From positions 186,001-250,000 of the forward strand of contig ML769453.1 of NCBI GenBank assembly GCA_009733575.1: a stretch of DNA of 64,000 nt. Reading direction: 5' to 3'. This document shows, piece after piece, positions 34,428 to 45,487 of this stretch. The translations under genes were made by a program, and so were the position numbers. The notes beneath the pieces are model-generated. The model was not told the origin of the DNA. It did no database searches and saw nothing but the letters and a program-made list of their open reading frames with translations. How positions within the stretch are numbered: position 1 is the stretch's first letter; every line of letters starts with the position of its first letter. Source of the stretch: Gymnopus androsaceus JB14. Lineage: Eukaryota > Basidiomycota > Agaricomycetes > Agaricales > Omphalotaceae.

Positions 34428-35449
34428 ATGGCCCACCCAAGAACGAACTTCAACTACGAATCTCTCGCTCAAGAAGACCAAGACATATCCGAGTTCAAGA
34501 CCCCCATCAAACGTTAGACCTTTCCTTCACCTATTGAGCACAGCGCTGACAGACACACGGATTTTCTTTGCAGCTGTGGATGGGACGGTTACGTCTAGGT
34601 TCATCTATTGGGCCATCGTCGTCGTCACTCTCTGTACCATTTTTGACGCCGCCCTGATTTTCTTCGTGACTTACCGCTATGCTTTGTCTGCATCCCCTCC
34701 GAGTCCTCTGGAGCGACCCAGCACGTATATAAACTTTGAAAATCTTTACCGCAACGGTACCCGTCCGAAGACAAAACATGGTGCAATTACAAGTCTTACT
34801 AAGGTGCAGACGCAGACTTCAAGGGTAGAGCCAGAAAGGGTACTCCCCCACTCAAATGAGATGTGGATGACCTACTATGGTTCTGTGCCCATTGGCGATC
34901 GGCGTCTGAAAGTGACAGGACAGGTGAGGATTTATTGCCTTCTGCACCCAGGGTACCCACTGTTGATTCCCGCTTCCCTGTTTAGATATCCACCATCGCA
35001 CAGTCTCGAGTGCTTGACTGGGGTATGGAGAACTGCTCTCTCGTTATCACAGTTCCGGCATTAAACGATACCTCACTCATTGTATCCGAATCGCACATCG
35101 ATAGTCAGCTCCTCGATGTATGGGCTCTAGAGTCTACCAACCGAAAGCTAAACGTCCGCCAAATTTCGTACAAGACCAAGCCCAGTCGGCAGAAACTCTT
35201 AGGGAGTCTACAAGTGGAGTTCGGGAATACATATGAGCTCCAATCTTGGAATTGCAAGGCGGGGACATATCAGACTTTCGAGCTTGTATGTTCGGGAGAT
35301 GACTCGGACTGTAGCGTGGATTTGACTACGGTCGGAGAGATACAGGCAGGTATATGGTTCTCTTGAATAATTTGGTGGACTTGGCTGACAGATCGAACTT
35401 TTTCTCTTGTTATGCAGGAATTTATATGCGTCAGTACCAGACCGTCTGA
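34428..35449 (+). CDS. Single-pass membrane protein of an unnamed mushroom family
   Basis: The ATG at 34428 begins MAHPRTNFNYESLAQEDQD. One TM helix (FIYWAIVVVTLCTIFDAALI) is followed by a charged linker. The outer domain has VLDWGMENCSLVITVP, SHIDSQLLDVWAL, YELQSWNCKAGTYQTFELVC and DSDCSVDLTTVGEIQ. The final exon encodes GIYMRQYQTV. Four exons join in frame; the last intron runs from GTATATGG to TATGCAG. I recall this layout (TM helix, beta-rich domain, MRQYQT tail) from agaric hypothetical proteins, but no function is assigned. The gene reads cleanly. Confidence 0.65.
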
Positions 35450-36261
35450 TGTTGGTCAGGCTTGCTCTATTTCATGTTGTAAGGTACTTAGTACCTGTAC
35501 TATAGGATGCATTGTTTTTTTACTGTCCAAATACAGCGATTATTCTACGCTATTTAGATGGCCACTAATGCGCCCGAGAAAATGTTTGTAAAAAACAAAG
35601 AAGTACAAAGATTTTTGCTATCAAGATTAACATAATATTCAGATCGGAATAAGTCTCGCAAAACATAGATTTTCCACTAAGCTTTCTCAACAAATTTCCA
35701 GAAATGGATAAATAGCCCTAACCGTGGTGTGAAGGGGACTCAAGAGCGAGCCAGTGCATTAGAAATGATTAGATCATTAGATTAGATTGGCATTAGATTG
35801 GCATAGGCACATGATGGCTCTTAAGGCCTCATCTCCGAGTACTGTACTCTTCCGACCAACTGTTCACAGATTTCGGAAAATACAAAATAAAAAATACCAA
35901 AAAAATCCGAAAATTCGAGAAAAAATTAAATCCGAGGTCCAATTATTTGGACGTGATGCGTGACTGAACAGTTGGTCGGAAGAGTACAGTATCATGGATG
36001 CGAGCGAGCAACATATCATATCATGAGTATCAAAAGAATTTTAACAGATATGTATCCTGACCTCAAGCGCCACCACATATAGACGATTGAATTCCGACTT
36101 TCGACTTGAACGCTAGATGTCTGCAACTTTGGGAAGTTCCGAGAACAATTTGGTTTGAAGATCTTGGCTCGATCTGCTCATGGTTACGGGAACTCATTAA
36201 CGTCGAGTCAAAAAGCTACGTTGTAGGACTAGCACCCACTGGAGATTCTTCTTGTCCCACC
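35450..36261. other. Intergenic region holding a short MITE
   Basis: No gene. It includes the 152 bp element at 35840-35991. Confidence 0.5.
35840..35991. mobile_element. 152 bp MITE, TACTGTA family, perfect 27 bp TIRs
   Basis: TACTGTACTCTTCCGACCAA... at 35840-35866 is the exact reverse complement of 35965-35991. The ends include TA, consistent with Tc1/mariner-type insertion. The AT-rich interior (AAAATACAAAATAAAAAATA, GAAAAAATTAAA) resembles that of the element at 52767. Confidence 0.88.
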
Positions 36262-37633
36262 ATGTCTGCCGTGTCACCCGCCGCTGCTCAAGCAGGATAC
36301 AGTGCAATAAACGTTACCACATACGAGACTGAGTTTAGTTCATTGCTCTATGGTGCGTCACTTATTTTCACAGCATCCTCGTGTCTTCTTGCCGAACTTT
36401 CATCGCAGGCATATATGCAACCTTGGCATTCGCTGCGATGTGGATTGTCGTGTAAGTAACATTTCCCTTAAACACCGACACACTAATACCGGGACTGATT
36501 GTTGGTAGCCGCAGAGGAGTTACAAACGGACGGGCATTGATGTTGTCGATCCTCGCCATCATGTTCAGCGCATCCACAGTATCGTTCGTATTAGGATGTA
36601 TCACCAACGTATGGCAGGCGCAGATGATATTCTTCCCTGAGGTGGCTACACCGCAATTTATCCATCGATTTTACCTTGTCGACACGGCAGGGTTAGTCTT
36701 TGTGCGCTTGAATGTTAGTCCATTTACCTCGCTTCCAGCCCGGTATATTCAATCAACGACTGCTTGTTTGTTAGTATATTCTCAGCGATCTCATTGTAGT
36801 GTGGAGGGCTTGGGTTATTTGGGGACGAAGTCCTCGGGTTCTGGCACTAGTCTCTTTTTTCATGCTTGGTACTATTGGCGAGTATTCCAATATGGAGTTT
36901 ATAGGTGGGTAGAAGTGTCTGACCTCTCATTTTAGCATCAGAAGCGACCGATGCCGGCCTCACACTCTCTCAACTGTTCAATGACAACACGAGTTCCAAT
37001 AATCTCGGTCCTATCAAGGGTGGAGAGAGGGCCATGATCTTGGTACTACCAACGCTAGCCACTAACCTCGTTTCCATGTTCCTCATTACTTTGAAAGCCT
37101 GGTATGCCATCTAGCATCTTGTTTCTCTGAAAGGTGTCTGATCAAGTGTACAGGTATCACAGAAAAGTCATCAAGACTGACTTTGGGGAAGGAAATGTAT
37201 CTTCACGAGCGATGGTGGTTTTGACATGGGTGGTAGAGTCTGCGGTCATTTACTGTGTACTATGGGTAATTACTCTGTTATTTCATCTCTCGATGCTCGT
37301 ATTTCTCTCTGACAAATGTTAGATCCTCTATATCTTTGCTTTTTTCGAACTCTTCACCGACGTTGGTCTAAATATCTTTGATGGATGTATGGTACAGTTT
37401 TCGGTACGTCGTCCCAAATCAAAATTGAGCTCCAATTGTTTCTCGACTAACCCTCTCATCTTGTTTAGGGTATCTATCCAACCGCCATCATCGTCCTTGT
37501 TGCATTGAACAGAAGCGAATGCGACCGATATTCGTCTGTGATAGATGAGAGCTTGAAATTTGCCAGTGTGCCCATTGACAGTGGGATGACGCACCCCGAT
37601 ACCACTACTGCTGAAAGCGCACACGGGCTCTAA
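36262..37633 (+). CDS. Seven-TM integral membrane protein (mushroom family)
   Basis: The ATG at 36262 begins MSAVSPAAAQAGYSAINVTT with N-glycosylation sites near the N-terminus, then seven hydrophobic segments. These include YATLAFAAMWIVVRRG, ALMLSILAIMFSASTVSFVL, DLIVVWRAWVIWGRSPRVLA, LVLPTLATNLVSMFLITLKA, AMVVLTWVVESAVIYCVLW and GIYPTAIIVLVALNRSE. It has a cytosolic Ser/Thr-rich tail ending ESAHGL. The VWRAWVIWG motif after the third or fourth helix is typical of a large Agaricomycete receptor-like membrane family with no ascribed ligand. Seven or so introns fit; one near 36692-36773 is longer (about 80 bp). No lesion found. Confidence 0.75.
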
Positions 37634-37862
37634 CGCGATTCATCCTACTTTTCAGTTTGGGGGTATGTTTGAAAAAGATGGAGGCTCGTCTCGATCTCAA
37701 GTCGATATATCTTGAAAGCGCCGGCAAGACGCAGCAAGCGAGTGCTTTGTTTTGGGGAGCGTGGAGACCTCGCAAAGGGTAATTCAAGTTCATTCGAATA
37801 GACTTACTAATTTCCTGTATTTATTTATTGAATATTTGTCTGAATGTCTTTCCATTTAGCCG

Positions 37863-37970
37863 TAGCTTGGTGACCCGCCTTCTACGAGGTTTGTGAAAGT
37901 GTCGAACCTCGATATTCTAGTTTTCAACTGTCAACCTCTAGGGGGGACCAGTGCTTTAGGCCTAATTCAG
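37863..37970. repeat. Repeat shared with the TE island (uninterrupted copy)
   Basis: TAGCTTGGTGACCCGCC ... GAAAGTGTCGAACCTCGAT ... CTGTCAACCTCTAG ... GCTTTAGGCCTA matches 47447-47505 plus 47749-47808. There a 246 bp element splits it, so this copy shows the uninterrupted structure. Confidence 0.8.
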
Positions 37971-38224
37971 CCGTTATTCTTCGTTAGTCTTCCAGACACC
38001 CAGTCACCCGGTCCAGGTATTTTAAGTAACTAGCAATGTTTGCCTAGCTATCAGCACTCCCTTGTTTATGGTACATACTTCATTGTGGAAGGATGTGATA
38101 ATCATGCAGCTCAGGAACCAAGTTGTAGCTTGATTGACGATCATGTCCGCCAAGAACCTTGCAAAAGCTTCCAGGAGAACATCAGCAAAACCTGGGTGTT
38201 CTCCATAGCAAGGTCCCCTCTGTG

Positions 38225-38252
38225 CAGCTCTGTACAGTTCTGTACAGAGCTG
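38225..38252. repeat. Perfect 12 bp-stem hairpin
   Basis: CAGCTCTGTACA, loop GTTC, TGTACAGAGCTG. It is a perfect palindrome in a gene-free stretch. It could be a terminator-like, protein-binding or transposon-derived hairpin; no context decides. Confidence 0.7.
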
Positions 38253-38392
38253 TACAGCAATTGATCAGGATTTCTCTGTCAGAGATCCTCAGACCTTGAA
38301 GCTCACCATAATCTCCCACTACACTAGGCGAAGCAAAAGCAGAGACCTCCTTTCAAAGTTGGTCGACAGGCCGATTCGAGCATCCAGTTAAA

Positions 38393-38432
38393 ATATATAG
38401 ATAGATGTATATAGATAAACAGATAGATAGAC
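38393..38432. repeat. (GATA)n-like microsatellite
   Basis: Imperfect run of ATAGATA units (ATATAGATAGATGTATATAG...). Confidence 0.7.
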
Positions 38433-38670
38433 ACTAGATACGAGTCGCTGTTGTTTCGTATTGTTTCGGAAATTGCTTCACCAAGTACAGTACCATCTTG
38501 CAGCCCTGATGCATTCGATGGCAAGGTATCACCGGAACAACACGGGGAACATCCCACACTGAAAAATCCACATTGACGAAATTATGAGAGAACTGTTATT
38601 AAGTATGTGAGATGGGTAGCAGCAAAACAAAGACACGACGAACCGAAAGCTACGATTCAGCAATCATAGT

Positions 38671-38958
38671 TCAATCCCGCACTGAGATTAGGCGGGACCT
38701 ACGGTTGAGGATGGTAAGAAATGGTTCAGACCCGGGGACGGGGGCATTGAGAACCTCAGCTGTGTTATTAACAGTGTTAGTTGATAGTATGAACACAGTT
38801 GAATACACAAAATAGTAGAAGAAAGCGCAGTGAACAAGGATGATAATGACGACGACGAACTCACCTTCGACATCATCGCTGGGTATCACTGTGGCCTGGC
38901 TGGCGTTCAAAAACGCGAGGCAAGCGAGAATGAAGAGTTGGACGATGAGAAACTTCAT
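38671..38958 (-). CDS. Small secreted peptide, two exons
   Basis: The ATG at 38958 starts a clear signal peptide (MKFLIVQLFILACLAFLNAS) followed by QATVIPSDDVE. An intron with GTGAGT...ACACAG then joins to AEVLNAPVPGSEPFLTILNR and a basic tail ending in RD before the stop at 38671. The mature peptide would be about 40 residues, with no cysteines and with dibasic RR that could be a Kex2 site. No family is recognised. If the intron is retained the product is 95 aa. It could be a secreted effector-like peptide or a processed peptide precursor. Confidence 0.45.
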   Translation of the reverse strand: MKFLIVQLFILACLAFLNASQATVIPSDDVEGEFVVVIIILVHCAFFYYFVYSTVFILSTNTVNNTAEVLNAPVPGSEPFLTILNRRSRLISVRD

Positions 38959-39439
38959 GGATGCTAAATAATATGGTACTAGTAGTACGCGATGAAGAAG
39001 ATAGGGCTTCTCTGTAGCTAATCTTTCATAGCTTACAGTACTTCTTATATCGGCCCTGTGTGGACGTCGCTAAATGCCGGGCTTTCGGGTGATGTGTTCT
39101 CAGTCTTCTCAGAGATATGCATATGTGGGAATAAACGATGAGGAACCACTAGAGATCTAGGTTCATTTAGACAGATAGGGTTTTTCCGAAGAAACAAGAA
39201 ACTTGAGAGAGATGGTGAATCGGTGATAGATATTGCTGTTTTCAAAAAGGTTTGTGCGCCAAAAATTTCCCCGACTTAGTCTTTGCGTATCCAACTGGTT
39301 TGTGTCATAACTGGCTCAGTTCTGAACAAATTGCAAAAAAGGCTGATATTTTCGGAATCTATGCAGTATTTGTTCTGCAGACGCAATACACTCAAGGCAC
39401 ATTCTGTTAATGGTGAAAGGTAGCAAAGTAACCTGACTC

Positions 39440-39565
39440 TACGTGCATGCGATTGATCAATACTGACAACGATGGCAAAAGGAAGAATGCATTGATTACG
39501 CGTTAAGTATGGCAGATCGTCAAAATCAAAAAGGGGTGCGGATCATCTTTTGTTCCCCCATGAGC
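39440..39565 (+). repeat. Degenerate third copy of the OYE 3'-flank sequence
   Basis: GCATGCGATTGATCAA..., ACAACGATGGCAAAAGG and GTCAAAATCAAAA match 11608-11725 and the reverse complement of about 21640-21760, with deletions. Confidence 0.65.
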
Positions 39566-39579
39566 GAGAATGGCAGAGT

Positions 39580-39960
39580 AATGTCAAGGGCTTTCAATGC
39601 GTCGAACACGTCAAACACGTCCGCATTGCGTCGGAATGAGTCCTTGCAGCTGTCAGGATGTAAAGATGAGACGGCATCGCGTCGGAATGGGATGTTGAGG
39701 GGATACATATGTAAATGAGGCACTAACAGTGCTTGTCTGCGTCGCGGAAGAAGAGAAGTTTTTAACTTTAAGTGTAGTCTGGCATTTCAAATGGTCAAAA
39801 GTGCTATGTAGGAGAAGGAGTTGAATATAAATTGGAGTGACCGCCGCTGTCAATACTGATGCGTGCCCGAATGCTTTGGGACCAGGGCTCAGCGCTCAGC
39901 AATAAGATTGTCAATTAAGCACTTGTAAATAAAAGGATTGTTGGGGGGTTGTTTGACGGT
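39580..39960. repeat. Dispersed repeat family, copy 2
   Basis: Matches 33490-33720 (AATGCGTCGAACACGTCAAA, GGAGTGACCGCCGCTGTCAA, CAGCAATAAGATTGTCAATT). Confidence 0.75.
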
Positions 39961-40139
39961 TGTCAAACAGAAATTTCCGATATGAAGATTGTAAATCAGG
40001 AAAACAAGACGGAGGAGACTCGGAGAGAGAGAGAGAGGAGGAAACAATAACATCGGAGGCGACATAAATGTCGTCAACGAACGAGATATATTCCACTGCA
40101 TCGTGTAGAAGAGGAAGAACATCGCGACGAGAAAAGAAA

Positions 40140-40460
40140 TAGTGATGTTGAGGGTTTTGAGCACGTCAAGTTGAACGCGCCTGTGCCATGATAGAGTCTG
40201 AGTTTGCATCAATGAAGCTTAAGCTTCGAGCCAGAAAATCGGAAGCATTTGGATGTTCAAGAGAAAGTTCGGCTTTCAATGCGTCAAACACGTCAAACAT
40301 GTCCCCATTGCGTCGGTCATGGGGTGGGTGAGGCACTAACAGTGTCTGCGTCGCGGAAGAAGTAGACTGGCATTTCAAAAGTGACAGTTGATATGGAAGA
40401 AGGAGGGATCACTGGGACTCAGCGCTCAGCAATAGGATTGTTGGATGATAAACCGAATTT
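40140..40460. repeat. Dispersed repeat family, copy 3
   Basis: Matches 33400-33520 (GCATCAATGAAGCTT, GGAAGCATTTGGATG, AATGCGTCAAACACGTCAAA) and the 3' part of copy 2 (GTCTGCGTCGCGGAAGAAG). Confidence 0.75.
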
Positions 40461-40927
40461 TCCGAGATGAAGATGTGAATCAGCAAAACAACACGGAGGA
40501 GATTCGGACCGATAAACCTGAGAGAGAGAATAAAACAATAACATCGGGGACGACATAAATATCGTCAACGAGGGAGATATTGCAGAACAAGAAAGGCATC
40601 GTGACGAGAGCTTGATAACGAATGAAACGCTCCAGGAGAGCATAATGAGCATGGCGAGGAGTCCATAACGAAGCTGCAGGGGAAATCTTAAAATGACATT
40701 AATAGGCGTTGATATGTTGAGATGCAGGTCGGAAAAAAATTGTCAGTCAAGGGTATAACGGCGGTGTGAGTACGAAGCTGTCCACACGCAAGGAAGAAGT
40801 AGAAGACGATGAGCGATGAATCCGCGATTGCGTGTCCCTTGCATGTCTCTCTTGGCCGACAAGCTAAGCTAAATATCACACGGATGGATGGATGGAATTA
40901 CCATATTTATACCAAATATCTAAGCTA

Positions 40928-42261
40928 TTAATCCTCCCATACGTTGACTATTTCCGCTTCATGAGTGGTAGTGGCGACATCTTTCATGACGCGATTCAAG
41001 CGACGATAGACAAACTACAAACAAACAAAGTGGTGAGTGGGATTATTCATCATTGCAAGGGATGGATGGACTTACGCCTTCATTATACTCGTTCATAACC
41101 TCTGCATGTAGAATTTCCTTGTCTTTGACCAGTAATTTGTAGGATTGGGTTAATGCATTGAGCTGTAACAAAGGGTGTTTGTTAATTTAGCTGAGTAACA
41201 AAGAGCAGAAATGTGTCGAACCTGCACGCCAACAATACCCATAACAACCAGCATGATAATCCAATTCGACGAATTCGTAGCCATCCACAAAAGTGCATGA
41301 GCCGGGGAGTAAATACTAAACAACATCATCTCCAATTCCCCGGGGGTCCAAATCTCCAATTGCTGTACCCGCGTGGATTTTCGCGTCGGAGGAGTCGTGG
41401 CCTTGGAAGGCTTCAGTCCCAATAAGAATCTCCAAAACGCGATAAAAGCGTGCCAAAACCCCGCGCGAAGCCGGACGGCGAGAGAGGGTGGCTCGAGTGT
41501 GTCGAAATCGAGGTCCTGGTTGCTGACGAATTTGGCATTGGGGGAGGAGACGGGGTCGGTGCGGCGGTAGAGGCGGTAGAGCTTGATACGGGTGAAGGCG
41601 TAGATGGAGTTGGCGAGTGATGTGGCGAAGAGGAGAAGGGTCATGGGGAGTGTCTGCAGGTAGCGATGTTAGTTGGTAGAGAAACAAAGCTGAACGGACG
41701 GACCCAATCAAACCATGAACGACCTTGGCTCTCTCTCAGCATATCATTCCATTCCAGATCACTAGTATGTGCACTCCGCGATTGGCTGACACGCACACAG
41801 AGATGTAAAAAATGTAGAAAACCTCCAATGACAAATGCAGAGGTTCTTGGGGTGGGTAGTGGCACGTTGTTGGGGAACTGGGATATTTCGAATGCTATGT
41901 GTGAGGGAATGGAAGTGACTCTGGAAGAAGGAAAGATTAGAGAGTTGCATTAGAAAAGGGATTATGCAGACCTTTCTACGAGCCCTTTCTTTTTGATGAT
42001 GGCTTTCCGTGCAGGTGTTCCCGACAGAGAGCTGGAACCTGTACCGCTGCGTCTGCCTCCTTTAGCGGGAGTAGCGTAAGGCGGAGGACGACGTGACCTT
42101 GCAGCTTCCCAGTCGAATGGGATTGTGGAGGACAGCGATGGAGTGCTGGAGGGAGATTGGTGGATTCCAATGGAGACACGACCTCGAGGTCTAGGAGTGA
42201 CTGGCGCGGGCGACGACGACGAAGAGCCATTGTTCGTCTGGGCCAGTCTTCGAAGAGCCAT
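40928..42261 (-). CDS. NUR1: Nuclear rim protein Nur1 (DUF2418)
   Basis: Nuclear-envelope membrane protein of the Nur1/Mug154 family (DUF2418), linked in yeasts to rDNA and heterochromatin tethering. The ATG at 42261 begins MALRRLAQTNNGSSSSS. The N-terminus is Ser/Pro/Arg-rich, then TSAFVIGGFLHFLHLCVRV (TM), ESQGRSWFDW, TLLLFATSLANSIYAF (TM), RTDPVSSPNAKFVS, LEIWTPGELEMMLFSIYSPA, ALLWMATNSSNWIIMLVVMG (TM), LTQSYKLLVKDKEIL, EYNEG, FVYRRLN and a final NVWED. Five or six exons join in frame with no lesion. A broken duplicate lies at 26120-27040. It is divergent from the coiled-coil gene, 287 bp apart. Confidence 0.82.
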
Positions 42262-42548
42262 GGAAAAGACAATGGTAACAAATAAGCGCCCAGTGAGCGC
42301 CAACACCATGAGGCATCAAGTCACAAGGCGGCGGTTCAAAAATTCTTTTTAGGCAATTTATTGTTCAACTTCCTTCTTTCCTTCCCCCCAACTACTCGCG
42401 TCACCCTGCCTCCTTCCACTCGTAAATCTTTCACAACGTCTATCCTTAGACCCCATACTGCCACTTCTCTGTCGCCCAGCTCCTCCATTAGGTTAGTTTT
42501 CTGCTTTTTCCTTCTTTCCATCTCTAATTCTCGCTGTTCAGCGTCAGA
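42262..42548. promoter_or_regulatory. Bidirectional promoter of NUR1 and the coiled-coil gene
   Basis: The two ATGs are 287 bp apart and point outward. The interval is pyrimidine-rich on the side of the plus-strand gene (CTTCCTTCTTTCCTTCCCC), a common mushroom promoter feature. Confidence 0.5.
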
Positions 42549-43928
42549 ATGGCCCAGCCTTCTTCTTCTCATCGAGACCGTGACCGTGAAGAGCACCGTC
42601 ACCACCGCAGTGAACGCTCTTCTCATCACCATCATCGAACAATATCCTCCACTACTCTTTTACTCGTACTCTCGCTTGTACTTGCTGTCCTTGCAGTCAT
42701 GCTTTCGCTCCCTTCTAATAGTGCCAGCTCAACAAACCCGGCAGATCCGACTACCTCGGGTGTCTGGAACTATCTCACTCCAAAACGCACGCAGGCTTTG
42801 ATTGCTCGCGAAAAGGACGTCGCCATTCGCGAGGCTGAAGTTGCCCGTCGTGAAGCTGAGCTTCTCGCTGGGGCACCAGGCGGCGTCATTCCCTCTCCTT
42901 CTCCCGTTCTTTGCCCCCCTTGTCTCGTTGCGACTACCGTCGAGACAATCACGGGTCCCATACAAACCGTGATCAAGGAAATCGTCAAAGAGGACTCTTT
43001 GACCCCTCCAGGATGGTCCAGTCCTCGTATCGATGACATCCTCGACAGGGAGCTCAAAATTGCAGAGAGAGAACGTGAAATCAGCAAACGTGAGGAAGGC
43101 GTCAATAGGAGAGAGCACGATGCTTCTCGTCGCGAAAGCTGGATTATGGAGCAGCTCATGTAGGTCGTTATACTGATCATCCTTGCCCATTTACTGACAT
43201 GTACGTCTCCAGTGCTCTCGGCAACGATAGTCCCGCCGTCGAAGAGGAATACGTCTATGAGCCCGTAGGGGCCAAGCGTAAACCCAAGGTACCGCCACCC
43301 CTTCGCCGTTCCGAGCTTTGAGACGAAGGAGGTTTCATTCGAGCGTTTTCTTGCTTCATGTATAGTCCGTATGAATCCCATCCGTGCCCCTCCCTCCTTC
43401 GTCCGGGCTGGGGGACCAACGGTGTTTTTGTCTTGTCCCCCTCCCCCCGAGCTCCTGATTACCAGCACGAATACATAAACGATATCTTTTATCTTTTGCT
43501 CCGATCGACGTGTTGCGTCGACACACGTGATTGCATCTTGTTTGATTCTTGCTGGTCATCAGGAGGGCGTTCATTGCTCACATCCATCTTTCAATGCCGT
43601 GTGATTGATTTACTGACTTAATCTTTTCTCTCTACAGTATCAAGAGCTTCCTCCGCTAGTCATTTCCGAAACACAAATCCAATACGAAACTGAAACGAAA
43701 ACCGTCACACAAACTGCCTATGTTCCTTCACCATCCGCCACCCGAGTCGTGGCGTTCCCTACGCCTGAAGCTGTCGAGATGTTTGCGACGACGGCTATTC
43801 CGAGGACTACAGCTGTAGAGTATATCACTGAGGAGGTGGAGGAAGAGTGGGATGATCCTACGGTTACGATGGTGAGGCCAAGGCCAACTGCGCGTAGACC
43901 TCCTGCTAGGTGGTTCCCTGGTTGGTAG
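42549..43928 (+). CDS. Coiled-coil membrane protein, unknown function
   Basis: The ATG at 42549 begins with a His/Arg/Ser-rich head (HRDRDREEHRHHRSERSS), followed by one TM helix (TLLLVLSLVLAVLAVMLSL). A heptad-like charged region follows (IAREKDVAIREAEVARREAE and, later, REREISKREEGVNRREHDAS). Intron 1 starts GTAGGTCG at about 43160. Intron 2 is unusually long (about 43290-43637), resuming at YQELPPLVISETQIQYETE. The C-terminus is Thr/Pro-rich and ends PARWFPGW. It is a type II-like membrane protein with a long coiled coil; the role is unknown. It reads cleanly. Confidence 0.65.
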
Positions 43929-44398
43929 ACAGACAGCCTAGTCGACGGTTTTGGTTTTTCTTTTTTTTAATGTCTCGTAATGTTATTTGTAGTGATTTAG
44001 TGCGCGCTTGCTTGCTTGTTTTATATTTTCCTCTTTTATTTCTTGGTCTCTTTTACTACCACACGCTCGAATTTCCCTCTCCTTCGTCTTTATTTCATCT
44101 CGCGGAACCTTGTTATTCTTCTCTCCGGGACACTTGCTACCTACCAGCTTGTTGCTATATCCATCCATCCTCGACCTCTTTTACGATACGACTTTAGTAC
44201 TTACTTTTTTTACGCCTATAAAGATGGATGACTGCGACGATGAATTTACTTGCTTACTTGACGTATGACTATGTAGTAGTGTAGATTATGGTAGAGCGCG
44301 TTTTTTTTGCTGATGTGTCGCGGGCGCTAAAGGGCTAAATCCGAGATAAGCCGCAAAGGCGGCTTATCAGAGGATAAGCTAAGCAGGTGTGAAAGTCG
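43929..44398. other. Intergenic boundary to the TE island, with hairpin
   Basis: No gene. At 44345-44368 GATAAGCCGC, loop AAAG, GCGGCTTATC forms a perfect 10 bp stem. It lies 40 bp before the first MULE and may be a remnant element end. Confidence 0.55.
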
Positions 44399-44407
44399 GC
44401 ATTGCGA

Positions 44408-45429
44408 TAGGTTCGGATCAAGCCCCGATCACTCCGCATCCCTTTTGGGATCTTGTTTGGTGAACAAACAAAGCTTCGTAGAAGGGGCTTGTATCAAACT
44501 CCGAAATCAAGGGGGGTAGTTGTTGCTTGCCTCGAGCTTGCACTTCTCACTTTTTCCACTAACTTTTGGTGAGTAATCTGCTCTTCTAGATCAGTACAAC
44601 CCACTGTCACCTCAGCTTCATTTGTAGTTTATATATAACTTATTTTATAATGTCATATTTCGACCTGGTAGAACATGGAATCCGCGCATTGAAGTGTCGC
44701 GATTTTGAGAAAATTGTCTAGGTGAGTCTTCAAGGTCTTCTCAAACGATTCTAAGGATATAGTCAAATATGTCTAGCACTTTTCATACCCCCCATTTATC
44801 CCATACATGCTTGTTGTAGCTCAACAGTACCAGAAGCTACACCACACAATGGCTTTGACGAGTCTCAAACCTCTTGGCCCAACTCAACCTTAATACACGG
44901 TGTGCCACAGATACATGAAACCATTTGGAATCCACTAAGCTATATTTTAGGCCATTTCAGGTAGTCAACTTTGCATTGGATGCTGCTTGCTGCCTCTGGT
45001 GACATATGTGACTTCCGTGACATCAGCCCCTCGCTGGTCGAAATTCAAACGCGAGATGTGCTTCCCTGTCCGGGACCTCAAACCACATCAGTAATAGGAT
45101 CATAGGGTCATTCTTAGTGTCCTTAACCACTAGTATCATTTCAGTATCAATTTATCTATGAGCACAAGCACCATTTTGTTTTCAGTTGTGATGCAACTTA
45201 CTCAATGCATAGCAAGTGAAGAAATTGATATATTAAGTTTCTAAGTAGTTGAGGGCCTTCAGATGCATCTCAGATAGATACCTACTCTATATAAGTGAAG
45301 GGAATACAAAGTATATAATGGGTTATTGAGGGTTGATTCACCCCCTCTTATTTCGGAGTTTGTTACAAGCCCCTTCTGACAAAGGATTACCCGTTACTGG
45401 GCCGGAGCAAAGGGCTTGCTCCGAACCTA
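44408..45429 (+). mobile_element. Mutator-like element copy 1 (1022 bp, non-autonomous)
   Basis: The ends TAGGTTCGGATCAAGCCC and GGGCTTGCTCCGAACCTA are parts of long inverted repeats of about 110 bp with mismatches (also AGAAGGGGCTTGTATCAAAC and GTTTGTTACAAGCCCCTTCT). The 9 bp duplication GCATTGCGA flanks it exactly (44399-44407, 45430-45438). Long TIRs and a 9 bp TSD are the MULE hallmark. No transposase ORF is present. Confidence 0.92.
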
Positions 45430-45487
45430 GCATTGCGATAGGTGCTTATAGATCTTATTACCGACTCTCACTGCCGTTCGTCTGGAT

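Larger units (their letters stand above)
37634..38670. other. Intergenic region with repeats and a hairpin
   Basis: It holds the repeat shared with the TE island (37863-37970), the hairpin at 38225-38252 and the (GATA)n run. No gene is supported. Confidence 0.5.
38959..40880. other. Repeat-rich intergenic region
   Basis: No conserved gene. It holds two copies of the dispersed repeat and a relic of the sequence found 3' of the OYE genes. Minus-strand frames at 39889-40212 and 40419-40652 share SPPMLLF and a common C-terminal ending (NPIAER/NLIAER), so the repeat may derive from a decayed coding family. Confidence 0.45.

Noticed and set aside
42361..42801. ORF overlapping the start of the coiled-coil gene in another frame
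   Set aside because: The gene starting at 42549 has a TM helix, a coiled coil and consistent splicing; this frame has no recognisable features.
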